NCBI GenBank assembly: GCA_020636325.1
Contig: JACJYC010000006.1
Location: 1 to 64,000 of the forward strand
Reading direction: 5' to 3'
DNA: 64,000 bases
Origin: Lewinellaceae bacterium
GTDB lineage: Bacteria > Bacteroidota > Bacteroidia > Chitinophagales > Saprospiraceae
Shown: one piece after another, positions 7,276 to 16,476 of the stretch
Layout: every line of letters starts with the position of its first letter
Position numbering within the stretch: the stretch's first letter is position 1
The notes under the pieces: generated by a model
What the model saw: only the letters and a program-made list of their open reading frames with translations
The model's database searches: none
What the model was told of the DNA's origin: nothing
Position numbers and translations under genes: made by a program

Positions 7276-9906
7276 CTATCCAACCTTCAAGTCCCCGATT
7301 GTCATCACAGATCCGTCCGGTTTGAGGCGTTTTACCAGGTAGATCCCTTCCCTGTCGAATACGAACGGCGTAAACGACCCGGCCGGCGGCCTGAGCGCAT
7401 AGATCAACTCGCCTGTTACCTGATCGAACACCTGGACCGCCTCTTTCCCGTCCACTTCCATCGGCGGCAGATTCCCGGCCGTTGCGCGACCGTAATTGTC
7501 GAGTTGCCGGATCACGATCGGCCAGCCTTCGTACGGGGTATTGTCCGGCGCAGGTTGCGTCGGGGAAGCCCACCTCGGCCAGACAGCTATCGCGATCGTT
7601 CTTTCCGCCTTGTCGAATTCAACGATGGTATACCCCGGCGCCTTGTCGAATACCATGGAGGGCTCCCGGTCGATGTCGTACGGATTGGCCACAGCCCGGA
7701 CGGTGATCTTGTTGCCGAACCCGTCCTCATAATTGCCGGTATACCGGCGCGCATCGCCCGGCTCCTTGCCGCCCTGACCCGGCAGCGCGGGAAACCACCG
7801 CCTCGGCCACAGATTGGACACGGCCGGCGTGGCAACCCAATAGCAACCGTCGCCGAACGCATCTACGCCGTACCGCCCGGTTGAACCCAGGTGCTGATCC
7901 CCGGCGATGTGGAGCGCAAAGGCCTTTCGCATGGTCCGGACGGCCTTGTTTCGCTTGTTTTGGGGCCAGCCGTTGGAGTCAAAATCGGCAACGGGCCGGT
8001 CGTCGGGCGGGTATTCGCCTTTCCGGTAGCGGGGCAGGGTAGGCACATACTTGTCGTGGTAGATATCCGCCGGCAGTGTGGCGACGTTGCAGAACGGCGA
8101 TTGGGAAATGACCGTCTTGAAGGCGATGCCCGGACGCCAGTCGGCTACCCATTGCTCCAGGAAATCTTCCTGCCGCGGACCCAGCAATTCGGCATCGGGA
8201 TGGAAAGCCTGCGTTTTGGCGTTCCACGACCGGTTTTGGGGCCAGCCGTTCTCGATTTCCGCATCCGGCAGCAGGGGCTTTGGCGCCGATTTCCACTGCC
8301 GGTCACCCAAAATGGCCAGGGACACGCCGCCGTAGTCCATATTGGTGTAATAAACCGATATGCCCTGCAGGACGGGGGTCGGATCAGCGGGATCGGGCAA
8401 GTGGCCGGTCTGGGTCCGGTGAACCATGTTGACAAAATCGGGCGGTTCCTTGTAACCGCCGCTGTCCTGGCTGTCGTAACCGTACCCCAGGGACACATCC
8501 GCCGCTTTGCCGCCGGCGCCCCACAGGTTGCCGTGGAAGACGTCGTGGTCGTCGGGGATGATGATGGCGGGCGTGTTCCGCAGCAAATCGCCGAACGACC
8601 AGCCGAAAAGGTACCACTTGCGCAGGTAGTCGAGCTTGCTGTTCCAGTCTGTACCGTACCCGCCGACCCTTTCGTAGAGTTGGTCGCCGTGGAAAACGTA
8701 AAGGTCCGGCCGGTGGGAGGAGACGTTGTCCACGAGATCCTGGTGCGGGAATCCGCGGTCGTCCACACAGGACATCGACGCCAGTTTCAAAGCATCGGCG
8801 TCGGGGTTTTTCCGGATGGTCCCTTCATAGGCATGGGTTTTTCCGGCAGGATCCGGGTATTCGATCCGGTAAGGGTGATCGCGGGTATCGTCCCAACCGG
8901 CGATCTTGAACAGGGCGTTGTTGCCGTCCGGATCGATGGAGGAGCGGAGGGCCTCCTGCCCGTCCACGAAAAGCACGGCCTCCTTCGGGCCGTTGCCGAC
9001 CGGCGCCAGTTGGGCGCTCATTTTCATCACCTGATCCGACAAGGTGTATTGCGCCCACAGGATCGGACCGTAAGCGCGGTCGTCATGGCGGGTGACCTTT
9101 TCGCCGCTGAGCCGCCAGTTGGAAAAAGCAAAGGTCGTTTGCCCGCCGGTGCTTTTGTTCAGTTCCCGCAGGTCGGTATAAACCGGCCGGCCGGCTGAAA
9201 AGTCGAGCGTATCGGGTGCGCTTTGCGAACAGGTCAGCGCTGTCAGCCCGGTGAGCCAGGAAGCGTGGACGTCGGCTTCCATTTCCGCCAGCGGGGTTCC
9301 CGAAGGGGAAAAGCAGGTCAGGGTCAGGCCGTACATTTCTCCTGTTGCAGGGGTAGCGGTCAGTTGGAGGGTGAATTCGTGCGGAACCGGGAAATCCATC
9401 GCTGCGGCCTTGCTCAGGTCGCCGATGAACAGCTTTGCATCGGTTGTCAGGCCCGCGCACAACCCGATCCCTTTGACGGCGTCATCCCGGTAATCGCCGA
9501 ATTGCCCCTGCAGGCCGACCTGGAAACCCACCCAGCCCGCGGCGTTCAACCCCGCAGGCAAGGCGCCGGAAGTGGCCTGTTGGTCCTGGTCTTCGCCGGC
9601 TTTTTCCTGCCCGGCAGCGGTATGGATGCCTTCAACATCCACCCGCATGCTGAAACCCGAGAGGGAATCGCTGAGCGCCCGGGTAAGGAGTACGGCATTG
9701 CGGTCGCCGCCGGAGATCTCGCACCGGAGCTTGCCGTCTTTTTGCCGCCAGGCCTGCAAGGGGTTGAGCCAGTATGCTTCGCCCGCCCAGGGCCGGTCGA
9801 TGGCAATGTCCGACCAGTCGGAGGCAAAGGCATTTCCGGAATCATCCGCATTTTTTTCGCAACTCAGGAGCAAAAGAACGGGGAGGCAAAAAAGGAAAGA
9901 TCGCAT
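7276..9906 (-). CDS. PhoD-like phosphatase lipoprotein
   Basis: A secreted phosphodiesterase/alkaline phosphatase of the PhoD metallophosphatase type, probably lipid-anchored (signal LPVLLLLSC, Cys at residue 16). I start at ATG 9906, where the signal peptide begins. The first 380 residues or so look like a beta-rich accessory region. The catalytic part carries the metal-binding pattern of the family: LYVFHGDQLYERVGG, PDDHDVFHGNLWG and HIAGDQHLG. Residues D, H and N in these blocks are the expected di-metal ligands. At 876 aa it is longer than typical PhoD (about 550), because of the N-terminal extension. It stands alone between prfC and a Crp/Fnr regulator. Its role would be phosphate scavenging from organic phosphates; substrate unknown. 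Confidence 0.8.
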   Translation of the reverse strand: MRSFLFCLPVLLLLSCEKNADDSGNAFASDWSDIAIDRPWAGEAYWLNPLQAWRQKDGKLRCEISGGDRNAVLLTRALSDSLSGFSMRVDVEGIHTAAGQEKAGEDQDQQATSGALPAGLNAAGWVGFQVGLQGQFGDYRDDAVKGIGLCAGLTTDAKLFIGDLSKAAAMDFPVPHEFTLQLTATPATGEMYGLTLTCFSPSGTPLAEMEADVHASWLTGLTALTCSQSAPDTLDFSAGRPVYTDLRELNKSTGGQTTFAFSNWRLSGEKVTRHDDRAYGPILWAQYTLSDQVMKMSAQLAPVGNGPKEAVLFVDGQEALRSSIDPDGNNALFKIAGWDDTRDHPYRIEYPDPAGKTHAYEGTIRKNPDADALKLASMSCVDDRGFPHQDLVDNVSSHRPDLYVFHGDQLYERVGGYGTDWNSKLDYLRKWYLFGWSFGDLLRNTPAIIIPDDHDVFHGNLWGAGGKAADVSLGYGYDSQDSGGYKEPPDFVNMVHRTQTGHLPDPADPTPVLQGISVYYTNMDYGGVSLAILGDRQWKSAPKPLLPDAEIENGWPQNRSWNAKTQAFHPDAELLGPRQEDFLEQWVADWRPGIAFKTVISQSPFCNVATLPADIYHDKYVPTLPRYRKGEYPPDDRPVADFDSNGWPQNKRNKAVRTMRKAFALHIAGDQHLGSTGRYGVDAFGDGCYWVATPAVSNLWPRRWFPALPGQGGKEPGDARRYTGNYEDGFGNKITVRAVANPYDIDREPSMVFDKAPGYTIVEFDKAERTIAIAVWPRWASPTQPAPDNTPYEGWPIVIRQLDNYGRATAGNLPPMEVDGKEAVQVFDQVTGELIYALRPPAGSFTPFVFDREGIYLVKRLKPDGSVMTIGDLKVG

Positions 9907-10069
9907 AGGGAAAAGGCGTTTGGTCGGTCCCAAGATAGCCTTTTCCCTGATTATTGGGAGACTGTTCAAAATAGTGTTTTCGCGCAAAGACGCAAAGACG
10001 CAAAGCTTTGATTTTCAGCACACGGAGCATGATGAAAATCCGGTTGACACAAAATTCTGAAAAGCCCCA

Positions 10070-10711
10070 TTATTTCACGGGCACCCCGATCCCTCTCCGC
10101 CATAACCTCACCCTCTCACCCCTCTCACCCCTCTCACCTCTCTCACCTCTCTCACCTCTCTTCCTCACCCTGCTCAAACTCACCTGCGTGATCCCCAAAT
10201 AAGACGCAATATGCCCCAGTTGCACCCGCTGCAATAACGACGGATTTTCCCGCAACAGGTCCCGGTAGCGCTCCGAGGCGGTCCGGAACTGCCTGGAGAT
10301 GAACCGCGCTTCCGTCCGGATCAACTCCCCTTCAGCGAACTTCCGGCCCCAATTGGCGATGTCGATATCCGCCTGGTAAAGCTCGTGCAGATCGCGGTTT
10401 TTGAGGTGGTACAGCTCGCTGTCTTCCAGCAGTTCGATGTTCTCGTACCCGGGTTCGCCGGCGATATAGCTTTTCATGGAAATGATGGTATCGCCCTCCT
10501 GCCCGAACCAGAAGGTGACCTCGTTACCGTCCTGGAGAGCCCAGGCCCGGGCAATCCCCGATTTGATGAAGTAAAAGCTGGTTTCCACCCGGCCGGCGTG
10601 GAACACGAGGTGGCCTTTCGGCAAGGCGACGGCTTCCATTCTGGCGAGGATCTTTTGGAGGGCCTTGTCAGGTAAAGGGTGGATGTTTTGCAGGATTTGT
10701 CGAATGTTCAA
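10070..10711 (-). CDS. Crp/Fnr-family transcription regulator with repeat-derived tail
   Basis: A cyclic-nucleotide-binding-type regulator. The N-terminal half is the cupin-like sensor (GHLVFHAGRVETSFYFIKSG), and the C-terminal part a winged helix (LLQRVQLGHIASYLGITQVSLSRVR). A TTG start at 10711 gives 213 aa, normal for the family; the only upstream ATG (10777) adds 22 residues with no similarity. No FNR cysteine cluster is visible, so it is the Crp-like type common in Bacteroidota. The C-terminal tail is odd: after the DNA-binding helix, a 9-bp array (GGTGAGAGG in sense) is read in frame as repeated Gly-Glu-Arg. The array appears to have displaced the original stop. The target genes are unknown. 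Confidence 0.85.
   Translation of the reverse strand: MNIRQILQNIHPLPDKALQKILARMEAVALPKGHLVFHAGRVETSFYFIKSGIARAWALQDGNEVTFWFGQEGDTIISMKSYIAGEPGYENIELLEDSELYHLKNRDLHELYQADIDIANWGRKFAEGELIRTEARFISRQFRTASERYRDLLRENPSLLQRVQLGHIASYLGITQVSLSRVRKRGERGERGERGERGERVRLWRRGIGVPVK
10107..10165. repeat. 9-bp CTCTCACCC array inside the Crp/Fnr gene
   Basis: About six copies of (C/T)CTCTCACC. Because the period is 9, the copies stay in frame and encode Gly-Glu-Arg repeats on the minus strand. The same word forms a longer array at 49562-49740. Confidence 0.9.
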
Positions 10712-10841
10712 AGCGCTTTTTTTTGGTTTCGTTCGGTTTGCGGAAGCCTTGCTCCCAACCCCGAAGATACAGCGCAATCCTTTGTTGTCAAGGTTTGGGT
10801 GGGATTAAATCCATTGAACCTGATCCCCGGTTATCTTGTGC

Positions 10842-11984
10842 TTATAATGTTTCCCTCAGCAGTTTCTCCAACTCGGCCCTGAGCTCAGCATCCCTGGCCG
10901 CGGAAATCCGTTTTTTGACCAGCTGAATGGCCTTTTCCCGTTTTCCTTGCCGGTTGTATAATTCTGTCAGCGGCTTCAGGTAGATCAATCCCGGATATCG
11001 ATTGTCAAAATATTCGAAATACCGGACAGCGTCCTTGACCCTGTTCTGATCGATCAATTGCTCCCCGATCCGGATCAGCCCGCCGTGGTCGATATAAGTG
11101 AGGCTGTACCGGAAGTAGTTGTCTTCATCCCTGAAAAGGTGACCAAACTCCCTCAGAGCGGCTCTGACCGGCTTTTTGCCCATCAGGGAATCGACGTAAA
11201 CCGCAACGGAGACCTTTTCTGTGTTCAGCGGCCGTTCGCCGGCCAGCACTTTTTTCAAATAGGCGGTGGAATTGATGATATAGCGGTTTTCTCCGTGCTC
11301 ATCCTGCTGCGAATTGGAAAAAATGCCCACCAGGCGGCCCTGTTCGTCAACAACCGGAGAACCGCTGGCGCCGCCGAGGAACGCCTTTTCATACCCTTTG
11401 AGGGTGATCATAAGCAGGTCTCCTTCGATCCTGACCACCGTCCCTTGCGCTTTGACGGTCTGTTCGAACCGGTAGGGGTTGCCCGCCATGAATACCCGGT
11501 CGCCTTTGCTCACAGGCTCATCCCGCAAGGGCAGGGGATGAAGCCGGGGCGAAACGTACCGGGTCGTAAATACCAGCCAATCCCGCTGGAGGACGCCGTT
11601 GTTCCAGCCGTTCTGCAGCGGCTCGTCCGGATCTTCATTGATCAGTTTTTCGATCACGACCGAATCGGCCGGGTTGCCCTTCGGATACATTTTCCAGCTT
11701 TTGAGCCGGTCGTTGACTTCGACAGATTGTGTAGCCTTGTTGCGGGCCACCCAAAGGACATGCTTGACCGTCACCGCCAGGGTTTTGCCGCCGGATTGGA
11801 TCAGAAAACCGGTTCCGGCATACGGGATCGACGGGTCCAGGTACCGGTCCCCGTTTTGATACGTTACATCGTTGATCAGGGCCACTTCCGGCCAGTCTTT
11901 CATGGCCTGTTGCGGCCAGGGAAGATTTTCCTGTTGCGAAATGCAAATAATCGGAAAGAACAATAAAACAAAAGTCCGGATCAT
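10842..11984 (-). CDS. Secreted trypsin-like serine protease domain protein
   Basis: A 380-residue exported protein with a signal peptide (residues 1-16) and a chymotrypsin-fold protease domain. The catalytic triad can be proposed as His75 (AVTVKHVLW), Asp135 (QRDWLVF) and Ser208 (GGASGSPV). The motif GASGSPVVDEQGRLVGI matches trypsin-like/HtrA-type enzymes. No PDZ domain follows. Instead the last 110 residues look helical and TPR-like (LTYIDHGGLIRIGEQLIDQNR and onward). A periplasmic quality-control or regulatory protease is likely; the substrate is unknown. A -7 element lies at 12008-12015. Confidence 0.8.
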   Translation of the reverse strand: MIRTFVLLFFPIICISQQENLPWPQQAMKDWPEVALINDVTYQNGDRYLDPSIPYAGTGFLIQSGGKTLAVTVKHVLWVARNKATQSVEVNDRLKSWKMYPKGNPADSVVIEKLINEDPDEPLQNGWNNGVLQRDWLVFTTRYVSPRLHPLPLRDEPVSKGDRVFMAGNPYRFEQTVKAQGTVVRIEGDLLMITLKGYEKAFLGGASGSPVVDEQGRLVGIFSNSQQDEHGENRYIINSTAYLKKVLAGERPLNTEKVSVAVYVDSLMGKKPVRAALREFGHLFRDEDNYFRYSLTYIDHGGLIRIGEQLIDQNRVKDAVRYFEYFDNRYPGLIYLKPLTELYNRQGKREKAIQLVKKRISAARDAELRAELEKLLRETL

Positions 11985-12007
11985 CAGCGTGCCTTTATTG
12001 TGTTCGC

Positions 12008-12015
12008 CAAAAGTA
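12008..12015 (-). promoter_or_regulatory. Promoter -7 element for the trypsin-like gene
   Basis: TACTTTTG on the minus strand, 23 bases before the ATG at 11984; matches TAnnTTTG. No TTG at the -33 position. Confidence 0.45.
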
Positions 12016-12080
12016 ATTCCGGCGGCTGGTCCGGGCGATTTTAATCCGTAAAAGGATGTAAACGATTTGTAAAATCCGCC

Positions 12081-12108
12081 TTGAAATGCCGGATTCTTGT
12101 TATATTTG
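12081..12108 (+). promoter_or_regulatory. Promoter for alcohol dehydrogenase
   Basis: TTG at 12081-12083 and TATATTTG at 12101-12108, spaced by 17 bases. The transcript would have a leader of about 140 nt. The 270-bp gap around it holds no gene. Confidence 0.5.
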
Positions 12109-12254
12109 TTCCAGTTTCAGCCAAAAATCGCAACACTATATCTTCCGGGCAGCCGGTATTTTACCGATTTAAGGAATTCAAAATACGGGCCTGCCCGCCA
12201 CAACCAGGGAGTATCAGATGAGGGACATTCGGTACTCCCAGTTTTTTTCTTATC

Positions 12255-13292
12255 ATGAAAGCCCTCTACTACGACCAATTCACCGCGCCCATCCGCCTGG
12301 AAAACCTGCCGGACCCGGCACCGCCGCACGACGGAGTCGTCATCCGGGTGAAAGCTACAGGCCTTTGCCGTTCCGACTGGCATGGCTGGATGGGGCACGA
12401 CGCGGATATTGCCCTGCCGCACGTGCCGGGGCATGAACTTGCGGGCATCGTCGAGTCGGCCGGCCCGGGCGTTTCCCGGTTCAAACCGGGTGACCGCGTA
12501 ACCCTTCCTTTTTGCATGGGCTGCGGCCATTGTGTCCAATGCGCGCACGGCGATCAACAGATCTGCGACCGGTACTTTCAGCCGGGATTCACCGGGTGGG
12601 GCTCCTTTGCAGAATACGTGGCCGTGCCGTATGCCGATCAGAACCTGGTCAGGCTGCCCGAAGAGATCGGATTTGTAGAGGCGGCCATCCTGGGCTGCCG
12701 GTTCATCACCGCCTTTCGCGGCCTGATCCACCAGGGGCGCCTGCAACCCGGCGAATGGGTCGCCGTCCACGGTTGCGGCGGGGTAGGGTTGTCCGCTGTG
12801 ATGATCGCCAAAGCAGCCGGGGCCAGGGTTGTCGCCGTCGACATCTCGCCCGAAAAACTGGATTTTGCCCGGCGTATCGGCGCCGACCACCTGGTGAACG
12901 CCCGGTCGGTGAACGCCGTCCCGGAAGCCGTTTGGGACCTCACCCAGGGCGGCGCCCACCTTTCAGTCGACGCCTTCGGCGGACAGGAAACCTGTTTCAA
13001 TTCCATCGCCTCTCTTCGCAAACGCGGCCGCCATATCCAATTGGGCCTGCTGGCCGGTGAGCACAACACGGCCGTCGTCCCGATGGGCGCCGTCATTTCC
13101 AGGGAACTGGAGATCTACGGCAGCCACGGCATGCAGGCGCACCGCTATCCCGAAATGCTCAACCTTATCCTGGAGGGCAAACTCCAACCTGCCCGGTTGC
13201 TGGGTAAAACCATCGGCCTGGAAGCCGCCGCCGGTGAATTGATGTCCATGGGGAACTCTCCGGGGACAGGGGTCACGGTGGTGGAGGTGTAA
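12255..13292 (+). CDS. Zinc-dependent alcohol dehydrogenase
   Basis: A medium-chain dehydrogenase/reductase that oxidises alcohols with NAD(P). Catalytic zinc ligands are Cys38 and His60-Glu61 (GHELAG). The structural zinc lobe is intact: cysteines 90, 93, 96 and 104. The coenzyme domain has the motif HGCGGVGLSA near residue 173 followed by an acidic residue (VVAVD), which favours NAD over NADP. Length (345 aa) is standard. It resembles the branch that contains alcohol and acyl/benzyl alcohol dehydrogenases; the substrate cannot be read from sequence. It is convergent with the GH95 gene, and both 3' ends run into AAAGG(T)TAAAGG-type repeats. Confidence 0.9.
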   Translation: MKALYYDQFTAPIRLENLPDPAPPHDGVVIRVKATGLCRSDWHGWMGHDADIALPHVPGHELAGIVESAGPGVSRFKPGDRVTLPFCMGCGHCVQCAHGDQQICDRYFQPGFTGWGSFAEYVAVPYADQNLVRLPEEIGFVEAAILGCRFITAFRGLIHQGRLQPGEWVAVHGCGGVGLSAVMIAKAAGARVVAVDISPEKLDFARRIGADHLVNARSVNAVPEAVWDLTQGGAHLSVDAFGGQETCFNSIASLRKRGRHIQLGLLAGEHNTAVVPMGAVISRELEIYGSHGMQAHRYPEMLNLILEGKLQPARLLGKTIGLEAAAGELMSMGNSPGTGVTVVEV

Positions 13293-13408
13293 AATGCAAA
13301 AGGTAAAAGGGGTAATGCAAAAGGTAAAGGTAGCGGCTGCCTCCAACCGTTTCTTTAACCTTTAACCTTTAACCTTTAACCTTTAACCTTTATCCTTTAA
13401 CCTTAACC
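13293..13408. repeat. Back-to-back AAAGGTAAAAGG and TTTAACC arrays between convergent genes
   Basis: After the adh stop the + strand reads AATGCAAAAGGTAAAAGG twice. From 13353 it reads (TTTAACC)n, which on the minus strand is AAAGGTTAAAGG, the sense direction of the GH95 gene. The last residues (VKGERVKVKG) and the TAA of GH95 are encoded by this array. Confidence 0.85.
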
Positions 13409-15897
13409 CTTTCCCCCTTCACCGTTTCCACATCATACTCAAAATACTTCGGCAATTCCGGCCCCTCAAGCCGCGTATCCGAATCCGGGTAAACGGGCTT
13501 TCCGGCGTCAACGGGCGACAGCGCGGCCGGCGCCGGCCCCTGAGCCGGTTTGGCGCCCCGGATCTGCAACGGGCGGTCGGCCCGTATACGCAAAGGACCG
13601 CCGTTGGTGGACAGGATGCGGGCTTCCGTCAATCGGCCGTTCTGCCAACGCATATCCGCGATGAAACCGCCGCGGCACCGAAGCCCTTTTACCGAGCCGG
13701 TACCCCACCTGGAAGGCAGCGCCGGCAGCAGGTGGACCGCTCCGGCATGGGATTGCACCAGCATCTCCGCCATGCCGGCCGTCACGCCGAAATTACCGTC
13801 GATCTGAAAAGGCGGGTGGGCGTCGAGCATGCTGCGGTACAGACCGCCATGGGAATAATTGGTCGCTTCGCCGTAGCCGACGGGCGTAAACAGGTTTTTC
13901 AGGATGATCATGGCGTGGTCGCCGTCCAGAAAACGGGCCCAAAGGTTGGTTTTCCAGCCCATCGACCAGCCCGTAGCCTCGTCGCCCCGGCGGAGCAACG
14001 AGTTTTTGGCCGCCATGAACAGTTCGGGCGTATCCCACGGATTGACCTCATTGCCCGGATAAACGGCGTATAAATGCGATAAATGCCGGTGATGCGGGTC
14101 GGTTTCCTCAAAATCCTCACCCCATTCCATCAGTATGCCGCGGCCGTTGATCCGGTAAGGCTGGAATTTGCTCAGGATTCCTTTCAACTCCTCCCGCCAG
14201 GCCTCATCCAGCCCCAATGATTCGGAAGCCCGGATGCAGTAATTGAACAGATCGCGGCACAGCCCCAGGTCCATGGCGACGCCGGGTGAAACAGCCATGG
14301 TCTTTTCCTCGAATTTGAATTTGTTCTCCGGGGAGATGCCGAAAAAAGGCTCCAGGTATCCGTCGCGGTTTTCTGCCAGCATGCCTTGCAGAAACCGGGC
14401 GGCTCCTTTGAGGACGGGGTAGTATTGGGCCAGGAATTGCCTGTCCTGCGTGTACAGGAAATGCTCATACAAATGGGTGCTGAGCCAGGCGCCGCCCATC
14501 GGCCAGTTGGCCCAAACCGGGTCGCCGTCGCCGTAATCCCCGACCGGCGCGGATTGCCCCCAGAGGTCGGCGTTATGGTGGGCAACCCAACCGTCCAGTT
14601 GGTAATTGACCTTCGCGGTCACCTTGCCGTTTTCCGACAGGTCTTTGATGAAACTGAACAGCGGTTCGGCCGTTTCGGTGAGGTTGCAGGGTTCCGCCGG
14701 CCAGTAGTTCATCTCGGTATTGATGTTGATGGTGTAATTCGAACTCCAGGGCGGCCGGATATCGTTCGACCAGATGCCTTGCAGGTTGGCCGGTTGGCTG
14801 CCTGTACGGGACGAACTGATGAGCAGATAGCGCCCGTACTGAAACAGCAACGCGGCCAATGCCGGATCTTCGTTTTCGGCGTACCGGATGATCCGCTGGT
14901 CGGTAGGAAGGTTCTGGGTCGGAGCGGCCGGCAGTTCCAACTCCACCCGGCCGAACAGGGATTGATAATCTTTCAGGTGCCTTTTTTTGAGGCTTTTATA
15001 GGAAAGCGACTTCGTGCCCGCCAGGCAGGCTGCGGCAACAGCGATCGGGTCTTTCCCCTCCAGTCCTGCCGACCGGTCGCGGCCGTTATAACTGGTGCCG
15101 CATGCGATGATCAACAGGGCTTCGGTGGCGCCTTCGACCTTCGCAGTCCCGCCGTCAAAGGTCAAGGTGCCGCCTTTTAACCGGATGTCGACCCAGGTTT
15201 CGGCCTCCATGCCTTCGCCGCCCCAGTCGTCGTACTGTACCGCCTGCTCCGGTGTGAATTGGCCCCTATAACTGGGTTCAACGTGTTTGGGGGCCTTGCA
15301 GCGCATTTTCAACAGGCCGTCTTCCGCCCGGACCCGGTATTTCACCAGGGATTCGAACCGGGCTTTGAACGACAATTGTCCCTTCATGCCGGCAGTCAGC
15401 CGGATTACGATGGCCTTATCGGGAAAACTGGCCCACATTTCGCGTTTATATTCAATGCCCCCGGCCGTATACCTGACGGATGCAATACCCGTTTCCAGGT
15501 CCAGATCGCGCCGGTATGCAACAGGGCTTTGGTGGCCGAATTCCAGGATCAGGTTGCCCAGCGGTTGGTAGGATTGGTTGAACGGTCCCTGGATCTTGCG
15601 GGCGAGGGCATCGGCTTCCGCGTATTTCCGCCCGGCGATCAGCCTTTTCAATTCTGGGATATGCTGGGCCGCGTCGGGGTTGTTCCAGTCTTTCGGCGCG
15701 CCCGACCAGAACGTATCGTGATTGAGATAAAGGGTTTCAACATCAGCATTTCCTGTGATCATGGCGCCGAAACTGCCGTTACCGATGGGCAGGCTTTCAA
15801 TCCAGGCGTTGGCCGGCGAATCGTACCACAATTGCAGGGGTTGGCTTTGCAGAAGTGTTGTTGTGAAAACAAGCAAAAGGCAGGCGAATAGGCGCAT
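13390..15897 (-). CDS. GH95 alpha-L-fucosidase
   Basis: A secreted glycoside hydrolase of family 95, which removes alpha-1,2-linked L-fucose (some members act on galactose) from glycans. The ATG at 15897 begins a clean signal peptide (FACLLLVFTTTLLQS). The N-terminal beta-sandwich starts WYDSPANAWIESLPIGNGSFGAM, diagnostic of the family. The (alpha/alpha)6 barrel carries TINTEMNYWPAE-type Asn residues, LMEWGEDFEETDPHHRHLSH with the acid Glu, and IDGNFGVTAGMAEML with the catalytic Asp. Length (835 aa) is usual. No T9SS tail is present. It works alone here; no fucose catabolic genes are adjacent, although a fucose-isomerase-family protein lies 15 kb away. Confidence 0.92.
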   Translation of the reverse strand: MRLFACLLLVFTTTLLQSQPLQLWYDSPANAWIESLPIGNGSFGAMITGNADVETLYLNHDTFWSGAPKDWNNPDAAQHIPELKRLIAGRKYAEADALARKIQGPFNQSYQPLGNLILEFGHQSPVAYRRDLDLETGIASVRYTAGGIEYKREMWASFPDKAIVIRLTAGMKGQLSFKARFESLVKYRVRAEDGLLKMRCKAPKHVEPSYRGQFTPEQAVQYDDWGGEGMEAETWVDIRLKGGTLTFDGGTAKVEGATEALLIIACGTSYNGRDRSAGLEGKDPIAVAAACLAGTKSLSYKSLKKRHLKDYQSLFGRVELELPAAPTQNLPTDQRIIRYAENEDPALAALLFQYGRYLLISSSRTGSQPANLQGIWSNDIRPPWSSNYTININTEMNYWPAEPCNLTETAEPLFSFIKDLSENGKVTAKVNYQLDGWVAHHNADLWGQSAPVGDYGDGDPVWANWPMGGAWLSTHLYEHFLYTQDRQFLAQYYPVLKGAARFLQGMLAENRDGYLEPFFGISPENKFKFEEKTMAVSPGVAMDLGLCRDLFNYCIRASESLGLDEAWREELKGILSKFQPYRINGRGILMEWGEDFEETDPHHRHLSHLYAVYPGNEVNPWDTPELFMAAKNSLLRRGDEATGWSMGWKTNLWARFLDGDHAMIILKNLFTPVGYGEATNYSHGGLYRSMLDAHPPFQIDGNFGVTAGMAEMLVQSHAGAVHLLPALPSRWGTGSVKGLRCRGGFIADMRWQNGRLTEARILSTNGGPLRIRADRPLQIRGAKPAQGPAPAALSPVDAGKPVYPDSDTRLEGPELPKYFEYDVETVKGERVKVKG

Positions 15898-16476
15898 GGC
15901 GTTCAGGTTGGTTGTTGAATGCGCTAAGATATCATTGTGTTTTCGCCTTACAAAAAACTGACTTTCCTGTTTTCCCTCGCATTCCATTTTTGGAATGCCC
16001 GCTTCAGGGCTCCTGTCTGTACGACCCGGCAACGACGAAAATCACCGGCTTTGAAAATGTGCACCGGCGTTTGGGCACTTATAAAGACGGCGATTCAAAT
16101 CGGACGATACCGCCTTGTCAATCCGGAGCGATCATATGCCGGCCCTACAGGCCGAAGACCCTGAATTTAAACCGATTGCTGCCGATATTGCCGACCTGAC
16201 GGCCTGCACTCGGGAATATCCGTTCTTAGAACGGCTGCCATTAAAAATTGGTCCTTTGTAAACACGGCCGTTGCCAGATAGCTTCTTTAACCTTTAACCT
16301 TTAACCTTTAACCTTTAACCTTTATCCTTTATCCTTTATCCTTCCTTAACCTGGCCAGGAATCGCCTGGTTTGGCGCGGGGTCCGGAACCGGTAAACTTT
16401 GACCTCCCCGGGATTGATGCGGCTCAATTTGTCAACCGTTCTGGGCCGGTGTTTCTCCGGAAAATCGAACAATTCC
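15898..16476. other. Intergenic region with TTTAACC array
   Basis: No supported gene. Positions 16284-16346 carry (TTTAACC)n followed by (TTTATCC)n, the second large copy of this 7-bp word. The segment 16140-16260 has the look of a dispersed noncoding repeat (CCGGCCCTACAGGCCG palindrome, TTCTTAGAACGG). Confidence 0.65.

Noticed and set aside
13390..15897. GH95 fucosidase coupled to the fucose-isomerase-family gene
   Set aside because: They are 15 kb apart in different transcription units, and the isomerase operon has no fucose permease, fuculose aldolase or mutarotase.
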